In this document: piece after piece, positions 1 through 8,820 of the stretch
How the letters are laid out: each line of letters opens with the position of its first letter
Numbering within the stretch: the first letter of the stretch is position 1
Origin: Isoptericola luteus
GTDB lineage: Bacteria; Actinomycetota; Actinomycetes; Actinomycetales; Cellulomonadaceae
Reading direction: 5' to 3'
Length of the DNA: 64,000 nt
NCBI RefSeq assembly: GCF_020297055.1
Contig: NZ_JAIXCQ010000011.1
Coordinates: 1-64,000 of the forward strand
Position numbers and translations under genes: made by a program
The notes under the pieces: generated by a model
Databases searched by the model: none
What the model saw: the letters and a program-made list of their open reading frames with translations, nothing else
What the model was told of the DNA's origin: nothing

Positions 1-324
1 CGCCCTCGCCCGCTCCAACGCCCCCGACGTCTCGGCCTGCACCCGCTCCAACGCGGACGCATAATCCACCAACGCGCTCCCGGTGGCCTCATACCGCGCA
101 TACGCCCGCCGGATCTGGGAGACCGTGTCCTCCTTGGTCTCCATCAACGCATCCACCGCCAGGGAGACCGACCCCGCCACATCCAGACGCGACATCGCCC
201 CCGCCGCACCATCGATCGACTCCGCGACCTCCAGATAGTCCTGCCCCCCGGCAAGCACCAGCACCGGATCCCCCGGCGTCGGATCCGCATCCAACCCCAC
301 CGGCGACCAGTCCGACGGCCTCAC
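1..324 (-). CDS. WXG100/T7SS-associated protein, N-terminal part (runs off window)
   Basis: The minus strand is open from a GTG at 324 to the window edge, giving 108 residues without a stop. The GTG overlaps the stop of the upstream WXG100-like gene (GTGA), as expected for a translationally coupled pair. The visible part is rich in Ala, Glu and Leu with heptad-like spacing and reads as the helical front half of proteins exported by or associated with ESX/type VII systems. Such proteins often continue into a toxin or enzyme domain, which would lie outside the window. No catalytic domain is visible, so the function is inferred from the neighbour and the helical character only. Confidence 0.6.
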   Translation of the reverse strand, partial: MRPSDWSPVGLDADPTPGDPVLVLAGGQDYLEVAESIDGAAGAMSRLDVAGSVSLAVDALMETKEDTVSQIRRAYARYEATGSALVDYASALERVQAETSGALERARA

Positions 325-641
325 ACCGGCCCCCCGGGCCTGGCCGGGGGCGAGGCACCCTCACCACTGATCCCGTCCGCGAGATCGGAGTCGATGTCCG
401 TGAACGCCTGCGCGACCTGCGTCGACGCGTCGGCGAGCAGGCGCAGGTTCTCCGTCATCTTCCCGCGGGTGTCGTCCCACGAGTGCGCGAAGTCCCGCAC
501 CGCGCCCGCCAGCCCCTCGTGCCCGACCGCTTCCGCGATGCGGTCGCTCTTGGTGTTCGCGTTCTCGAACTCGTTCGCCACCCTCGTCAGGCTCGACCCC
601 AGCTCGGTCACCGCGTCCAGGTCCACTCGCAGGTCCGCCAT
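321..641 (-). CDS. WXG100-like small secreted protein
   Basis: This 106-residue protein begins MADLRVDLDAV and has the size and all-helical pattern of WXG100/ESX substrates. A central 'HSWDDTRG' stretch (about residues 53-60) takes the place of the W-x-G turn between two helices. The C-terminus ends in a flexible Gly/Pro/Ala tail. Members of this family form helical hairpins and often dimerise with a larger partner encoded next door, here the overlapping downstream gene. The start is the only ATG ahead of the conserved first helix. The WXG turn is degenerate (W-D-D), so this is WXG100-like rather than canonical. Confidence 0.72.
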   Translation of the reverse strand: MADLRVDLDAVTELGSSLTRVANEFENANTKSDRIAEAVGHEGLAGAVRDFAHSWDDTRGKMTENLRLLADASTQVAQAFTDIDSDLADGISGEGASPPARPGGPV

Positions 642-863
642 CGGCCCTCACTCTCCTCTGCCTGGAACGAGAGTAGCCAGGAGCACCGGTGTCGCACCAC
701 GGGAAGAACTGCCCATCAGTCCTGGTCACCGGGCCGCCGGAACGGGGGGGACCCGGTCAGACGGTCCGGGGACCGGCGGCCGCTGGGCTCGGGCCGGTGC
801 ACGAAGAGCGCGGGCGGCAGGCCTCGGGCGCGCGGACCTCGTGCGACGCCGTAGCCTGGCCGG

Positions 864-2129
864 ATGGATACCGAAGAGCGCCTCGCCGTCTTCCTCGACT
901 ACGAGAACCTTGCGCTCGGCGCCCGCGAGCACCTCGGCGGCATGCAGTTCGACTTCAAGCCGATCGCCGACGCGCTGGCCGTGCGCGGCCGTGTCGTCGT
1001 GCGCCGCGCCTACGCGGACTGGTCGTACTTCGACGAGGACCGCCGCGCCCTGACCCGCCACCAGGTCGAGCTCATCGAGATGCCGCAGCGCATGGGTGCG
1101 TCCCGCAAGAACGCCGCCGACATCAAGATGGTCGTCGACGCGATCGAGATGGCCTTCGAGCGCGAGTACATCACCACGTTCGTCATGTGCACCGGCGACT
1201 CGGACTTCTCCCCGCTCGTCCACAAGCTGCGCGAGCTCGACAAGCGGGTCATCGGCGTCGGCGTCGAGAACTCCACGTCGCGCCTGCTGCCGCCCGCCTG
1301 TGACGAGTTCCTCTTCTACGACCGGCTCGAGGGCGTCGACGTGCCCGACGAGTCGGAGGCCCCCGCCCCGAAGCGGTCCGGCAGGGGCGGCCCGTCCCGG
1401 TCGTCCGCGAGGTCCGGCGGCCGCGGACGCGGGAAGACGGCGGTGCCCGCCGAGGAGGCAGCGGTCGCGGAGCCGCTTGCCACGGAGGGGACGGCCCCGG
1501 TGCCCGCGCCCGCCGAGGCCGCCGCCTCGTCGACCGCGTCGTCGACCCGCGGTCGACGCAAGAAGGCCGCCGAACCGGAGCCCGTCGTCGAGCCCGAGGT
1601 CGAGCCGACGTCGTCGTCCGCCGTCGACGACGAGCACGACGACGTGACGACGCACGAGGAGCCCACCATGGAGGTGCGGGTCGCACAGACCCTCGCCGAC
1701 ATGCAGTCGTCCACCAGCGGCGCGATCACCGCGTCCATGCTCAAGCGGACCCTCGTGCGCAAGGACCCCACGTTCAGCGAGTCCGACTACGGCTTCCGCA
1801 CGTTCGGGGAGTTCCTGAGCTTCCTGGCGGACCGTGACTTCGTCGTGCTGACGGCGGGCCCCGCCGCCGGCGACCCCGTCGTCGCCCTGCCCGCACAGCC
1901 CGACACGGCGCACGCCTTCGACCTGCTGCGCACCGTGGTGGCCTCCGACGGCGGGACGGCCCAGCTCTCCGGCCTGAAGAACGAGCTGCGCAAGCGCCGG
2001 CCCGACTTCTCGGAGAAGGCGCTGGGATACCGCGGATTCCTGCAGTTCGCCAAGGCCGCCGCGGCCGCGGACGCCGTGAAGCTGGCCTGGGACGACACCG
2101 CCGAGGACTACCTCGTCACCGTCGCGTGA
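864..2129 (+). CDS. NYN-domain (PIN-like) ribonuclease with C-terminal LOTUS/OST-HTH domains
   Basis: This is a 421-residue predicted RNA-processing protein. Residues 8-150 form a NYN domain: acidic positions that would bind the catalytic metal are visible as D12 (in LDYEN), D86 (AADIK) and D112/D114 (CTGDSDF). A low-complexity Ala/Pro/Glu/Arg linker spans about 165-260. It is followed by two LOTUS-like winged helices, about 268-325 and 350-415, each with the characteristic Phe-rich 'G[F/Y]R.FGEFL / GYRGFLQF' end. NYN-LOTUS proteins are proposed to cut structured RNA, with LOTUS domains binding RNA; the substrate is unknown. The gene stands alone, upstream of plsC with a 59-bp gap. Confidence 0.85.
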   Translation: MDTEERLAVFLDYENLALGAREHLGGMQFDFKPIADALAVRGRVVVRRAYADWSYFDEDRRALTRHQVELIEMPQRMGASRKNAADIKMVVDAIEMAFEREYITTFVMCTGDSDFSPLVHKLRELDKRVIGVGVENSTSRLLPPACDEFLFYDRLEGVDVPDESEAPAPKRSGRGGPSRSSARSGGRGRGKTAVPAEEAAVAEPLATEGTAPVPAPAEAAASSTASSTRGRRKKAAEPEPVVEPEVEPTSSSAVDDEHDDVTTHEEPTMEVRVAQTLADMQSSTSGAITASMLKRTLVRKDPTFSESDYGFRTFGEFLSFLADRDFVVLTAGPAAGDPVVALPAQPDTAHAFDLLRTVVASDGGTAQLSGLKNELRKRRPDFSEKALGYRGFLQFAKAAAAADAVKLAWDDTAEDYLVTVA

Positions 2130-2188
2130 CCCGCGCGGCGGGCCGCGGGCCTGCCCGGGGTGCTTCCGGCGGGGGGCACAATGGTGCG

Positions 2189-2836
2189 GTGACCTACCGG
2201 TTCCTGCGCCTCGTCCTGTCGCTCCTGGTGTACGCGCTGCTGCGCCCGAGCGTCACGGGCCTGCACAACGTCCCCCGCCGCGGCCCGGTGATCCTGGCGA
2301 GCAACCACCTGTCGTTCATCGACTCGATCATCATCCCGCTCGTCGTGCCGCGGCACGTCACGTTCATCGCCAAGGCGGAGTACTGGACGCAGCGGGGGAT
2401 CAAGGGCCGGGTCTACCGCTGGTTCTTCACCACGATGGGCAACATCCCCGTCGACCGGGACGACCCGCGCGCCGGCCAGCGCTCGCTCGACGACGCGCTG
2501 GCGGTGCTGCAGCGCGGTGGTGCGTTCGGGATCTACCCCGAGGGCACCCGCTCCCGCGACGGCAAGCTGCACGCCGGGCACACCGGTGTCGCGTGGCTGG
2601 CCCTCGCGGGCTCGGCGCCCGTCGTCCCCGTGGCGCTGCGCGGCACGGACAAGGTGCAGCCCGTCGGCAGGCGGCTGCCCCGACCGGTGCGCGGCGTCCA
2701 GGTGCACTTCGGCGCCCCCATCGACCCGTCGCGGCAGATCACGGACGGCGCCCGCCCCGCGCAGGTGCGCCGTGAGCTGACCAACCACGTCATGGAGTCC
2801 ATCCACAAGATGAGCGGTCAGGAGCTTGCCGCATGA
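2189..2836 (+). CDS. plsC: 1-acyl-sn-glycerol-3-phosphate acyltransferase (PlsC family)
   Basis: This is a membrane-associated acyltransferase that would transfer an acyl chain to lysophosphatidic acid in phospholipid synthesis. The H-x4-D catalytic motif is seen as NHLSFID and the phosphate-binding block as YPEGTRS, in the normal order and spacing for the PlsC/LPLAT family. The first 20 residues form one hydrophobic segment. The GTG at 2189 is preferred because it starts directly at this segment; an upstream extension is Gly/Ala-rich and unsupported. The 215-residue length is typical. Its last codons overlap menG by ATGA, so the two are probably co-translated. Confidence 0.88.
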   Translation: MTYRFLRLVLSLLVYALLRPSVTGLHNVPRRGPVILASNHLSFIDSIIIPLVVPRHVTFIAKAEYWTQRGIKGRVYRWFFTTMGNIPVDRDDPRAGQRSLDDALAVLQRGGAFGIYPEGTRSRDGKLHAGHTGVAWLALAGSAPVVPVALRGTDKVQPVGRRLPRPVRGVQVHFGAPIDPSRQITDGARPAQVRRELTNHVMESIHKMSGQELAA

Positions 2837-3528
2837 CGTCGCCGTCGTCCAAGGGTGAGGACGTCCAGCGCCTCTTCGACACCGTCCCGGACTACTACGA
2901 CCGGATGAACCGCCTCATGACCCTGGGGCGGCACGCGGCGTGGTGCCGCGACGTCGTGAAGCGGGCGCAGCTGCCCGCGGGCGGCTCGCTGCTCGACATC
3001 GCGACCGGCACGGGCGTCATCGCCCTCGAGGCGGCCCGGCGTTACCCGGGCGCCACCGTCTACGGCGTCGACTTCTCCGAGGGGATGCTCGCCGGTGCGC
3101 GGGAGAAGCCCGGCGCCGAGGTCGTGACCTGGCAGTTCGCGGACGCGAACGACCTGGAGTTCGACGACGCGTCGTTCGACGCCGTCACGCACGGCTACCT
3201 GCTGCGCAACGTCGAGGACGCCGAACGGGTGCTCGCCGAGCAGCTGCGGGTGCTCCGGCCGGGCGGCCGGCTCGTCATCCTGGAGACCTGCCCGCCGCGC
3301 GGCCTGCTGCGGTGGCCGGTGGCGCTCGGGGTGAAGGTCGTGATCCCGCTGCTCGGGCAGATCGTCGCACGTGACCGCAAGTCGTACACGTACCTCGAGG
3401 AGTCCACGCTCGGGTTCATGTCGCCCGAGCAGGTCGCCGAGATCCTGCGCCGGCTGGGGTTCGTCTCGGTCTCGTTCGTCCGCCGGTTCCTCGGCACGCA
3501 CATGATCGTCACCGCGACCAAGCCGTAG
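2833..3528 (+). CDS. menG: Demethylmenaquinone methyltransferase (UbiE/MenG family)
   Basis: This class I SAM-dependent methyltransferase of 231 residues should methylate demethylmenaquinone in the last step of menaquinone synthesis. The family signature FDTVPDYYDRMN is present at residues 15-26. The SAM-binding glycine loop LDIATGTG is at 54-61, and the later motif GYLLRNVED, diagnostic of the UbiE/MenG group, follows. Actinobacteria use menaquinone, so MenG is the sensible role rather than UbiE. It overlaps plsC by 4 nt. Confidence 0.9.
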   Translation: MTSPSSKGEDVQRLFDTVPDYYDRMNRLMTLGRHAAWCRDVVKRAQLPAGGSLLDIATGTGVIALEAARRYPGATVYGVDFSEGMLAGAREKPGAEVVTWQFADANDLEFDDASFDAVTHGYLLRNVEDAERVLAEQLRVLRPGGRLVILETCPPRGLLRWPVALGVKVVIPLLGQIVARDRKSYTYLEESTLGFMSPEQVAEILRRLGFVSVSFVRRFLGTHMIVTATKP

Positions 3529-3613
3529 GCGCGACCCCTCGCCCCTCGCGGCGGAGGCAGGTTCCCCCGGGTGGGGGAGGCGCCGTCGCGCCGTGCGCGG
3601 AACACTGGCGGGC

Positions 3614-4888
3614 ATGGTGGGGCGGACGACGGCGGGCGGACGGCGCGCTCGCCTGCGCGGTGTGCTGATGCCGCTGACCAGCGCGACGACGGTGCGCGCG
3701 GGGATCTATCTCGTGGTCGGCGGCGTGGTGGCCGGGGCCTACGGAGTGCTGGCCGTGGGGTTCGGCCAGATGCTGCTGGCCCCGTCCTCGCCGCGCGCGG
3801 CGGTGGTGGTGCTGGCCGCGGTGACCGCCGTCCTCGTCGGCGCACCACCGTTCCTCGCGCCGGTGCGGGCGCTGCAGATCGCGGCGGCGCGCACCTTCCT
3901 CGACGTCGACGCGCGTGACCTGCCCGACCCGGCCGGCCCGCCGACGGCGGCGACCCGCTGGCGGGGCGCCGCATGGTTCGCGCTGCACCTGGCCCTCGGG
4001 ACAGCCGTCGTCCTGGGGCTGCTCATGGCCGTTCCCCTCGCCACCCAGCTCGTGCTGTCCGCCGTGGGGGTGGACCGCTCGTTCCTGGTGCAGGTCGTGC
4101 CCACGATCACGCGGTACCCGGCGCTGTGGGTGGCGGTCGCCGTGCTGCTGGTCCTGGCGCTGCCGTACGCGACGACGGCGGCGCGGCACCTGCTGAGGCA
4201 GGCCGCCGTGCCGCTGCTCGGTCCGGACCAGACGGCGCGGATCGCCGAGCTGGAGGCGCAGGCCGACCGGCTCGCGCAGCGCGGTCGCCTCGCCCGCGAG
4301 CTGCACGACTCGGTGGGGCACGCGCTGACCGTCACGACGCTCCAGGCAGCGGCCGCGGCCCGGCTGCTCGACACGGACCCGGACGCCGCGCGGCGCTCGC
4401 TCGCGGCGGTGGAGGAGACGGGGCGGTCCGCGATGGCCGACCTGGACCACGTGCTCGGGCTGCTGCGCGGCGGCGCGGCGGAGGGTCCCGGGGGGCAGCG
4501 GGCGCCGGCCCGCTCGCTCGCCGACCTGCCCGGGCTCGTCGCCGACGCCCGGCACGCGGGGGCGGACGTGCGGCTCACGACGGATCAGCGGGGCGGGACC
4601 CAGGACGTGCCGAGGGCCGTCTCGCACGAGGCGTACCGCGTGGTGCAGGAGGCGCTCACCAACGCGATGCGGCACGCGCCCGGGGGTGCGGTGACGGTGC
4701 GGGTCGCCGGCGGCGGCACGCGCGTCCTCGAGGTCGAGGTGACGAATCCCTGGGTCGCGCGGGACGCGACCCCGGGAGGCGGTCGCGGCCTGCTCGGCAT
4801 GTCCGAGCGGGTGCGGCTGCTCGGCGGGACGCTCGTCACCGGGCCGCAGGACGGCGTGTGGGTGGTGCGGGCGCGCTTCGGGCGGTGA
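3614..4888 (+). CDS. Sensor histidine kinase, HisKA_3 (NarL-type) family
   Basis: This membrane histidine kinase has about four hydrophobic segments in residues 25-190, then the dimerisation helix with phospho-acceptor H231 (ARELHDSVGH). An ATPase domain follows, with the N-box QEALTNAMRHA and a G-box near GGGRGLLGM. This is the layout of kinases paired with LuxR/NarL-type regulators. The matching regulator at 6963-7670 is on the same strand but 2.1 kb away, beyond an inverted MFS/ArsR pair. The ATG at 3614 is chosen; 3593 (GTG) and 3668 (ATG) are alternatives. The signal sensed is unknown. Confidence 0.85.
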   Translation: MVGRTTAGGRRARLRGVLMPLTSATTVRAGIYLVVGGVVAGAYGVLAVGFGQMLLAPSSPRAAVVVLAAVTAVLVGAPPFLAPVRALQIAAARTFLDVDARDLPDPAGPPTAATRWRGAAWFALHLALGTAVVLGLLMAVPLATQLVLSAVGVDRSFLVQVVPTITRYPALWVAVAVLLVLALPYATTAARHLLRQAAVPLLGPDQTARIAELEAQADRLAQRGRLARELHDSVGHALTVTTLQAAAAARLLDTDPDAARRSLAAVEETGRSAMADLDHVLGLLRGGAAEGPGGQRAPARSLADLPGLVADARHAGADVRLTTDQRGGTQDVPRAVSHEAYRVVQEALTNAMRHAPGGAVTVRVAGGGTRVLEVEVTNPWVARDATPGGGRGLLGMSERVRLLGGTLVTGPQDGVWVVRARFGR

Positions 4889-4895
4889 GCCGCCC

Positions 4896-6242
4896 TCAGA
4901 CCCCGCGAGGCGCCGGCAGCTCGCGCAGCCCGCGCAGCGGGCTGCGCAGGACGCTGAGGCTGGCGAGGCAGTGCACGGCCGCCATGACGAAGATCGTCTC
5001 GCGGACCCCGACGACGTCGCCGAGCGCCCCGGCCACCACGCCCGCCAACGGCATGGTGCCGAAGTTGACGAACTGGCTCGTGGTCGAGACCCGTCCCATG
5101 AGCTCCAGCGGCACGTAGCGCTGCTTCCAGGACGCCCGCAGCACGTTCCCCGCGACGACGGCGAGCCCGACGAAGAACTGGCCCGCGACGACCCACGCGA
5201 TCCCGGGCCCGGCGGAGCCGAGCCCGACCAGGAGCGTCGGCGGACCGGCGGCGACCATGAGGACGACGGTCGCGCGGCCGCTGCCGAGGCGCCGGCTGAG
5301 CCGGGTGGCCAGGGTCGCGCCGAGCAGCCCGCCGCAGCTGCCGATCATGAGCGCCGCGCCGAGCGTGGAGGGGCTGAGGCCGACGTCGCGCACGAGGAAG
5401 ACGACCAGCAGCGCGCCGTACCCGGTGAGCCCGAAGTTGGAGATCCCGCCGACGACGACGAACCACCGCAGGTAGCGGTCGGACGCCACGAACGCCACGC
5501 CCTCGCGGATGCGCACCCGCAGGGGGACGGGGGCCGCGCGCTCGGCCGCGGGCCGGGTGCCGTGCTCCGGGCGGATGCGCCACAGGCACACGGCGGAGAC
5601 CAGGAAGCTCACGGCGTCCAGCACCAGCCCGCCCGCCGCGCCCACCGCCTGGGCCATCGCCCCGCCCACGCCCGGGCCGGCGATGTGCATGGCGGACTCG
5701 GTGCCGATGAGGCGGGAGTTAGCGCCCTCGAGCTGGTCGGCCGGCACCACCTGGGGGAGGAACACGACGTACGCGGTGCGGAAGAACACCGTGGTGGTGC
5801 CCGCGACGAGGGCGGCGCCCACCAGGTGCGGCATGGTGAGCACGTCGAGGGCGGCGGCGACCGGCACGCTCGCGATCCCGGCGGCCGCCGCGACGTCGGC
5901 CACGATCATCACGGTGCGCGCGGGGAGGCGGTCCACCCATGCCCCGGCGGGCAGGCCGACGAGCAGCCACGGCAGCCACGCGGCGGCGGTGAGCAGGCCC
6001 ACGGCGAACGCGCTCGCCTCCAGCTCGAGCACGGCGACGAGCGGGAGCAGCACCGACGTCGTCGCGTTGCCGAGGACACTGACACCCTCCCCGAGCCACA
6101 GGCGCGTGAAGTTCCGGTTGCGCGCCAGCGGACGCACCGCCGCGGCGTCGGGCATCGTGGTGTCGGGCGTCGTGGTGTCGGGCGTCGTGGTCGCGGGCAC
6201 CGCGGCGTCGGGCGGGGCGGCGCGGAGGCGGTCGGCGCTCAT
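4896..6242 (-). CDS. MFS transporter (probable drug/small-molecule exporter)
   Basis: This 448-residue major facilitator protein has about twelve hydrophobic helices. The N-terminal tail carries a short TTPDTTTPDTTMPD repeat. The sequence around 'RNRNFTRLWLGEGVSVLGNA' and the loop 'GAWVDRLPART' are typical of the MFS_3 exporter branch, which includes macrolide-efflux-like proteins. It starts at 6242 and overlaps the stop of the ArsR-like gene (ATGA), forming a two-gene operon under that regulator. It ends 7 bp from the kinase stop, tail to tail. The substrate cannot be told from sequence. Confidence 0.85.
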   Translation of the reverse strand: MSADRLRAAPPDAAVPATTTPDTTTPDTTMPDAAAVRPLARNRNFTRLWLGEGVSVLGNATTSVLLPLVAVLELEASAFAVGLLTAAAWLPWLLVGLPAGAWVDRLPARTVMIVADVAAAAGIASVPVAAALDVLTMPHLVGAALVAGTTTVFFRTAYVVFLPQVVPADQLEGANSRLIGTESAMHIAGPGVGGAMAQAVGAAGGLVLDAVSFLVSAVCLWRIRPEHGTRPAAERAAPVPLRVRIREGVAFVASDRYLRWFVVVGGISNFGLTGYGALLVVFLVRDVGLSPSTLGAALMIGSCGGLLGATLATRLSRRLGSGRATVVLMVAAGPPTLLVGLGSAGPGIAWVVAGQFFVGLAVVAGNVLRASWKQRYVPLELMGRVSTTSQFVNFGTMPLAGVVAGALGDVVGVRETIFVMAAVHCLASLSVLRSPLRGLRELPAPRGV

Positions 6243-6850
6243 GGCTGCGCCGGGAACGCGCGGGCGAAGAACAGGACGGGTTCGCGCTCGACGTCGTCGT
6301 CGGGGCGGGTGTCGCGGCCCCACCGCGCCAGGAGCTCCTGGAGCTCTTCTGCGAACCGGCTGAGCTCCGCGGGGGACAGGCGCATCCAGTGCTGCGTGGC
6401 GAACGCGGTCGCGTCCCACTCGGGCGCGGACCCGGAGCTGGCCAGCCACGCGCGGGTGCGCTCCATCTGCCGCTGGAGGTCCAGGGCCTCGGCGGCCTCC
6501 GCGGCGGCGAGCGCGGAGGGGTCGTCGGCGAACTCCTGCCGCGACCAGCGCAGACCGGCGGTGACCAGGCGCCAGACGCGCTCGCGGCGGTCCTTCGCGA
6601 GCTCGGGTGCGTCCTCCACGAGGCCGGCCTCGTGCAGCACCTTGAGGTGGTGGCTGGCGCTGCCGACCGCCTGGCCGGTGCGGCGGGCGAGCGCCGAGGT
6701 GGTCGAGGGTCCGTCCACCTTGAGCGCGTCCAGGACGCGCGCCCGGAACGGGTTCGCCAGGGCGGCGAGCGCCTTCGCCTCGGTGAGGGTGCGGACGGCG
6801 GGTGCGGGCGACGGGGTCGGGTCTTCGTCGGGGGCCATGCGTTCGACCAT
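6239..6850 (-). CDS. ArsR-family winged-helix regulator with C-terminal extension
   Basis: This is a 203-residue transcription regulator. The HTH lies at about residues 25-85 (ALANPFRARVLDAL ... TGQAVGSASHHLKVLHEAGLV), the standard ArsR/HTH_20 arrangement. No cysteine metal site is visible, so it probably responds to a small molecule rather than a metal. The C-terminal half is a helical region common in regulators paired with MFS exporters. The ATG at 6850 is used; an in-frame ATG at 6838 is the alternative. A 32-bp palindrome lies directly upstream (6855-6886), the expected autoregulatory operator. Confidence 0.85.
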   Translation of the reverse strand: MVERMAPDEDPTPSPAPAVRTLTEAKALAALANPFRARVLDALKVDGPSTTSALARRTGQAVGSASHHLKVLHEAGLVEDAPELAKDRRERVWRLVTAGLRWSRQEFADDPSALAAAEAAEALDLQRQMERTRAWLASSGSAPEWDATAFATQHWMRLSPAELSRFAEELQELLARWGRDTRPDDDVEREPVLFFARAFPAQP

Positions 6851-6854
6851 AGAC

Positions 6855-6886
6855 CCACAAGAAGCGTTGTACAAGAGTTCTTGTGG
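6855..6886. promoter_or_regulatory. Palindromic operator upstream of the ArsR-MFS operon
   Basis: This interrupted palindrome is centred on TTGTACAA with outer arms CCACAAGAA and TTCTTGTGG. Only the three-base inner spacers break the symmetry. It starts 5 bp upstream of the chosen start codon, which fits repression by the ArsR-like product. Such dyads around a TTGTACAA-like core are usual for this regulator class. Confidence 0.7.
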
Positions 6887-6962
6887 AATGACGCGGGCTC
6901 CGGCCCGACGGTCCGCGCGCCGTCCGCGCACCGACGGTGGCGGGTACGGCAGGATCGACCGG

Positions 6963-7670
6963 GTGACCCTCCCGAGCAGCAGCGACCGTGCGCCGACCCG
7001 TATCGCGCTCGTCGACGACGAGCCGCTGGTGCGTGCCGGCCTCCGCGTCATCCTCGACGCGGAGCCGGACCTCGTCGTCGTCGCCGAGGCGGACGACGGC
7101 ACCGGCGTGCCCGCGCTCGTCGCCGAGTCCCGGCCCGACGTGGTCCTCATGGACGTGCGGATGCCACGCGTGGACGGCATCGCGGCGACCCGGGCCGTCG
7201 TCGCCGGTGACCGGCCCGGCGCCCCGGCGCCCCGCGTGCTCGTGCTGACGACGTTCGAGAACGACGACCACGTGCTCGACGCCCTGCACGCGGGCGCCCA
7301 GGGGTTCCTGCTCAAGCGGGCGCGGCCCGAGGAGGTCGCCCAGGCGGTGCGCGTCGTCGCCCGCGGCGACTCGTTGCTCTTCCCGGACGCCGTCAGGCGC
7401 CTGGTCGCGAGCGCGGGCGCCACGGACGGCGGCGACGGCCTGCGCGGTGCCCGGCTGACCGAGCGCGAGGGCGAGGTGCTGCGGCTCGTCGCCGCGGGCC
7501 TGTCCAACGCGGAGATCGCCGCACGGCTCTACCTGGGCGTCGAGACGGTCCGCACGCACGTCGGGAACGTGCTGGCCAAGCTCGGCGTGCGCGACCGCAC
7601 CCAGGCCGTGGTGCGCGCGTACGAGTCCGGGTTCGTGCCGGTGCGAGGCGGGACCGCCTCACCCCGGTAG
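6963..7670 (+). CDS. NarL/LuxR-type response regulator
   Basis: This 235-residue two-component regulator has a receiver domain with the acidic pocket D18/D19, phospho-acceptor D64 (VLMDVRMP) and a conserved Thr in VLTTF. A LuxR-type HTH sits at about 165-225 ([25 protein letters not shown]). It should be phosphorylated by the HisKA_3 kinase at 3614-4888, the only kinase nearby. The GTG at 6963 is the start because it leads directly into the receiver fold. The upstream gap holds the ArsR operator on the opposite side. Confidence 0.88.
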   Translation: MTLPSSSDRAPTRIALVDDEPLVRAGLRVILDAEPDLVVVAEADDGTGVPALVAESRPDVVLMDVRMPRVDGIAATRAVVAGDRPGAPAPRVLVLTTFENDDHVLDALHAGAQGFLLKRARPEEVAQAVRVVARGDSLLFPDAVRRLVASAGATDGGDGLRGARLTEREGEVLRLVAAGLSNAEIAARLYLGVETVRTHVGNVLAKLGVRDRTQAVVRAYESGFVPVRGGTASPR

Positions 7671-7707
7671 GGCCGCACCGCGGCCGTCCTCCCGCGTGCG
7701 CGGAGGA

Positions 7708-8775
7708 TCAGGGACGCAGCACGTCGGCGAGCCGGGCACCCAGTTCCGCGCCGTCGGCGCCGTGCACCAGCGGGGCGTCGGGCACGGGCCGGTCGTCGCG
7801 CCGGCCCGCGGGGCGGGCGCGCCCCACCTGCCGGATGGCGATCGCGACGACACGACCGGGCCACCGGTCCGCCGCACGCACGTACACGTCCTCGTCCTGC
7901 TGCCCGGCGTCGCCCACGAGCAGCCAGCGGACCTCGGGATACGTGCGCATCAGCCGGTCGAGGCTGTCGCTCTTGTACTGGGCGCCGCTGCGGAACCAGC
8001 CGGACTGCGTCGGCCCCCAGTCGGTCAGCAGCATCGGGCCCGCCACGAAGCCGTGCCGGTCGAGGAACCCGGCCAGCGTCTCCGCCGTGTTCCACGCGCC
8101 GTTGGAGAGATAGACGAACGGGGCCCCCGGGTGATCCGCCGCGAGCCGCTGGTACAGCGCCGACATCCCGGGCACCGGACGTCGCGCGCGCGCCCGCAGG
8201 GCGAACGTGTTCCACGCCGCCACCAGCGGACGCGGGACGCCGGTGATCATCGTCGTGTCGTCGATGTCGCTCACCACGCCGAAGGTGGCGTCGTCCCCGA
8301 CGACCAGCACCGCCGCCGTGACGGTCGTGCCGGTGGTCGTGCCGGTCGTCGTGAACGTCGCGTCGTGCCGGCCCGGCGGCAGGGGCGCGTCGTCGGGCAG
8401 CGAGACCTCGACGTCCACGTACCCGGCCCGATCGGTCTCGACGTCCACCACCGCGCCGCCCACGGCGATGCGCACCGCCTCACGGGGGGCGGGGAGGGTC
8501 AGGTAGCTCCACAGCCCGCGGCGGTCGCCGTCCCGCACGGGCGCGCGGGGCCCGTCCGCCCGCGACGGCGGCACCAGCAGCAGCCGTGCCAGCACCCGGA
8601 CGCGACGCGGGGTGCCGTACCCGGTGTACGTGATGACGCGGGGCACCCAGCCGCGGCGACGGGCGAGCGCCCCCGCGACGTGGCACCACCGGTCCTCGAC
8701 CACCGCCGCCAGGTGGGGCCGCTGGGTGGGTCGCTCGGACGCGTGCCGCAGGACGGTGCCGTTCGGGTCAGACAT
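7708..8775 (-). CDS. App1-type phosphatase domain protein (DUF2183)
   Basis: This 355-residue HAD-like protein has the phosphatase signature VVSDIDDTT with D170 and D172 in the positions of the nucleophile and acid/base. The later block [13 protein letters not shown] supplies the metal-binding acidic residues. The family includes yeast App1, a Mg-dependent phosphatidate phosphatase; bacterial members are annotated by homology and their substrates are unproven. The N-terminal 150 residues are a beta-rich region with a Thr-rich stretch (TTTGTTTGTT). The gene stands alone. Confidence 0.82.
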   Translation of the reverse strand: MSDPNGTVLRHASERPTQRPHLAAVVEDRWCHVAGALARRRGWVPRVITYTGYGTPRRVRVLARLLLVPPSRADGPRAPVRDGDRRGLWSYLTLPAPREAVRIAVGGAVVDVETDRAGYVDVEVSLPDDAPLPPGRHDATFTTTGTTTGTTVTAAVLVVGDDATFGVVSDIDDTTMITGVPRPLVAAWNTFALRARARRPVPGMSALYQRLAADHPGAPFVYLSNGAWNTAETLAGFLDRHGFVAGPMLLTDWGPTQSGWFRSGAQYKSDSLDRLMRTYPEVRWLLVGDAGQQDEDVYVRAADRWPGRVVAIAIRQVGRARPAGRRDDRPVPDAPLVHGADGAELGARLADVLRP

Positions 8776-8820
8776 GCCCCGATTCTCTCTGCTCCCGCTC
8801 GTTCGTACCGGTCCGGCGCG

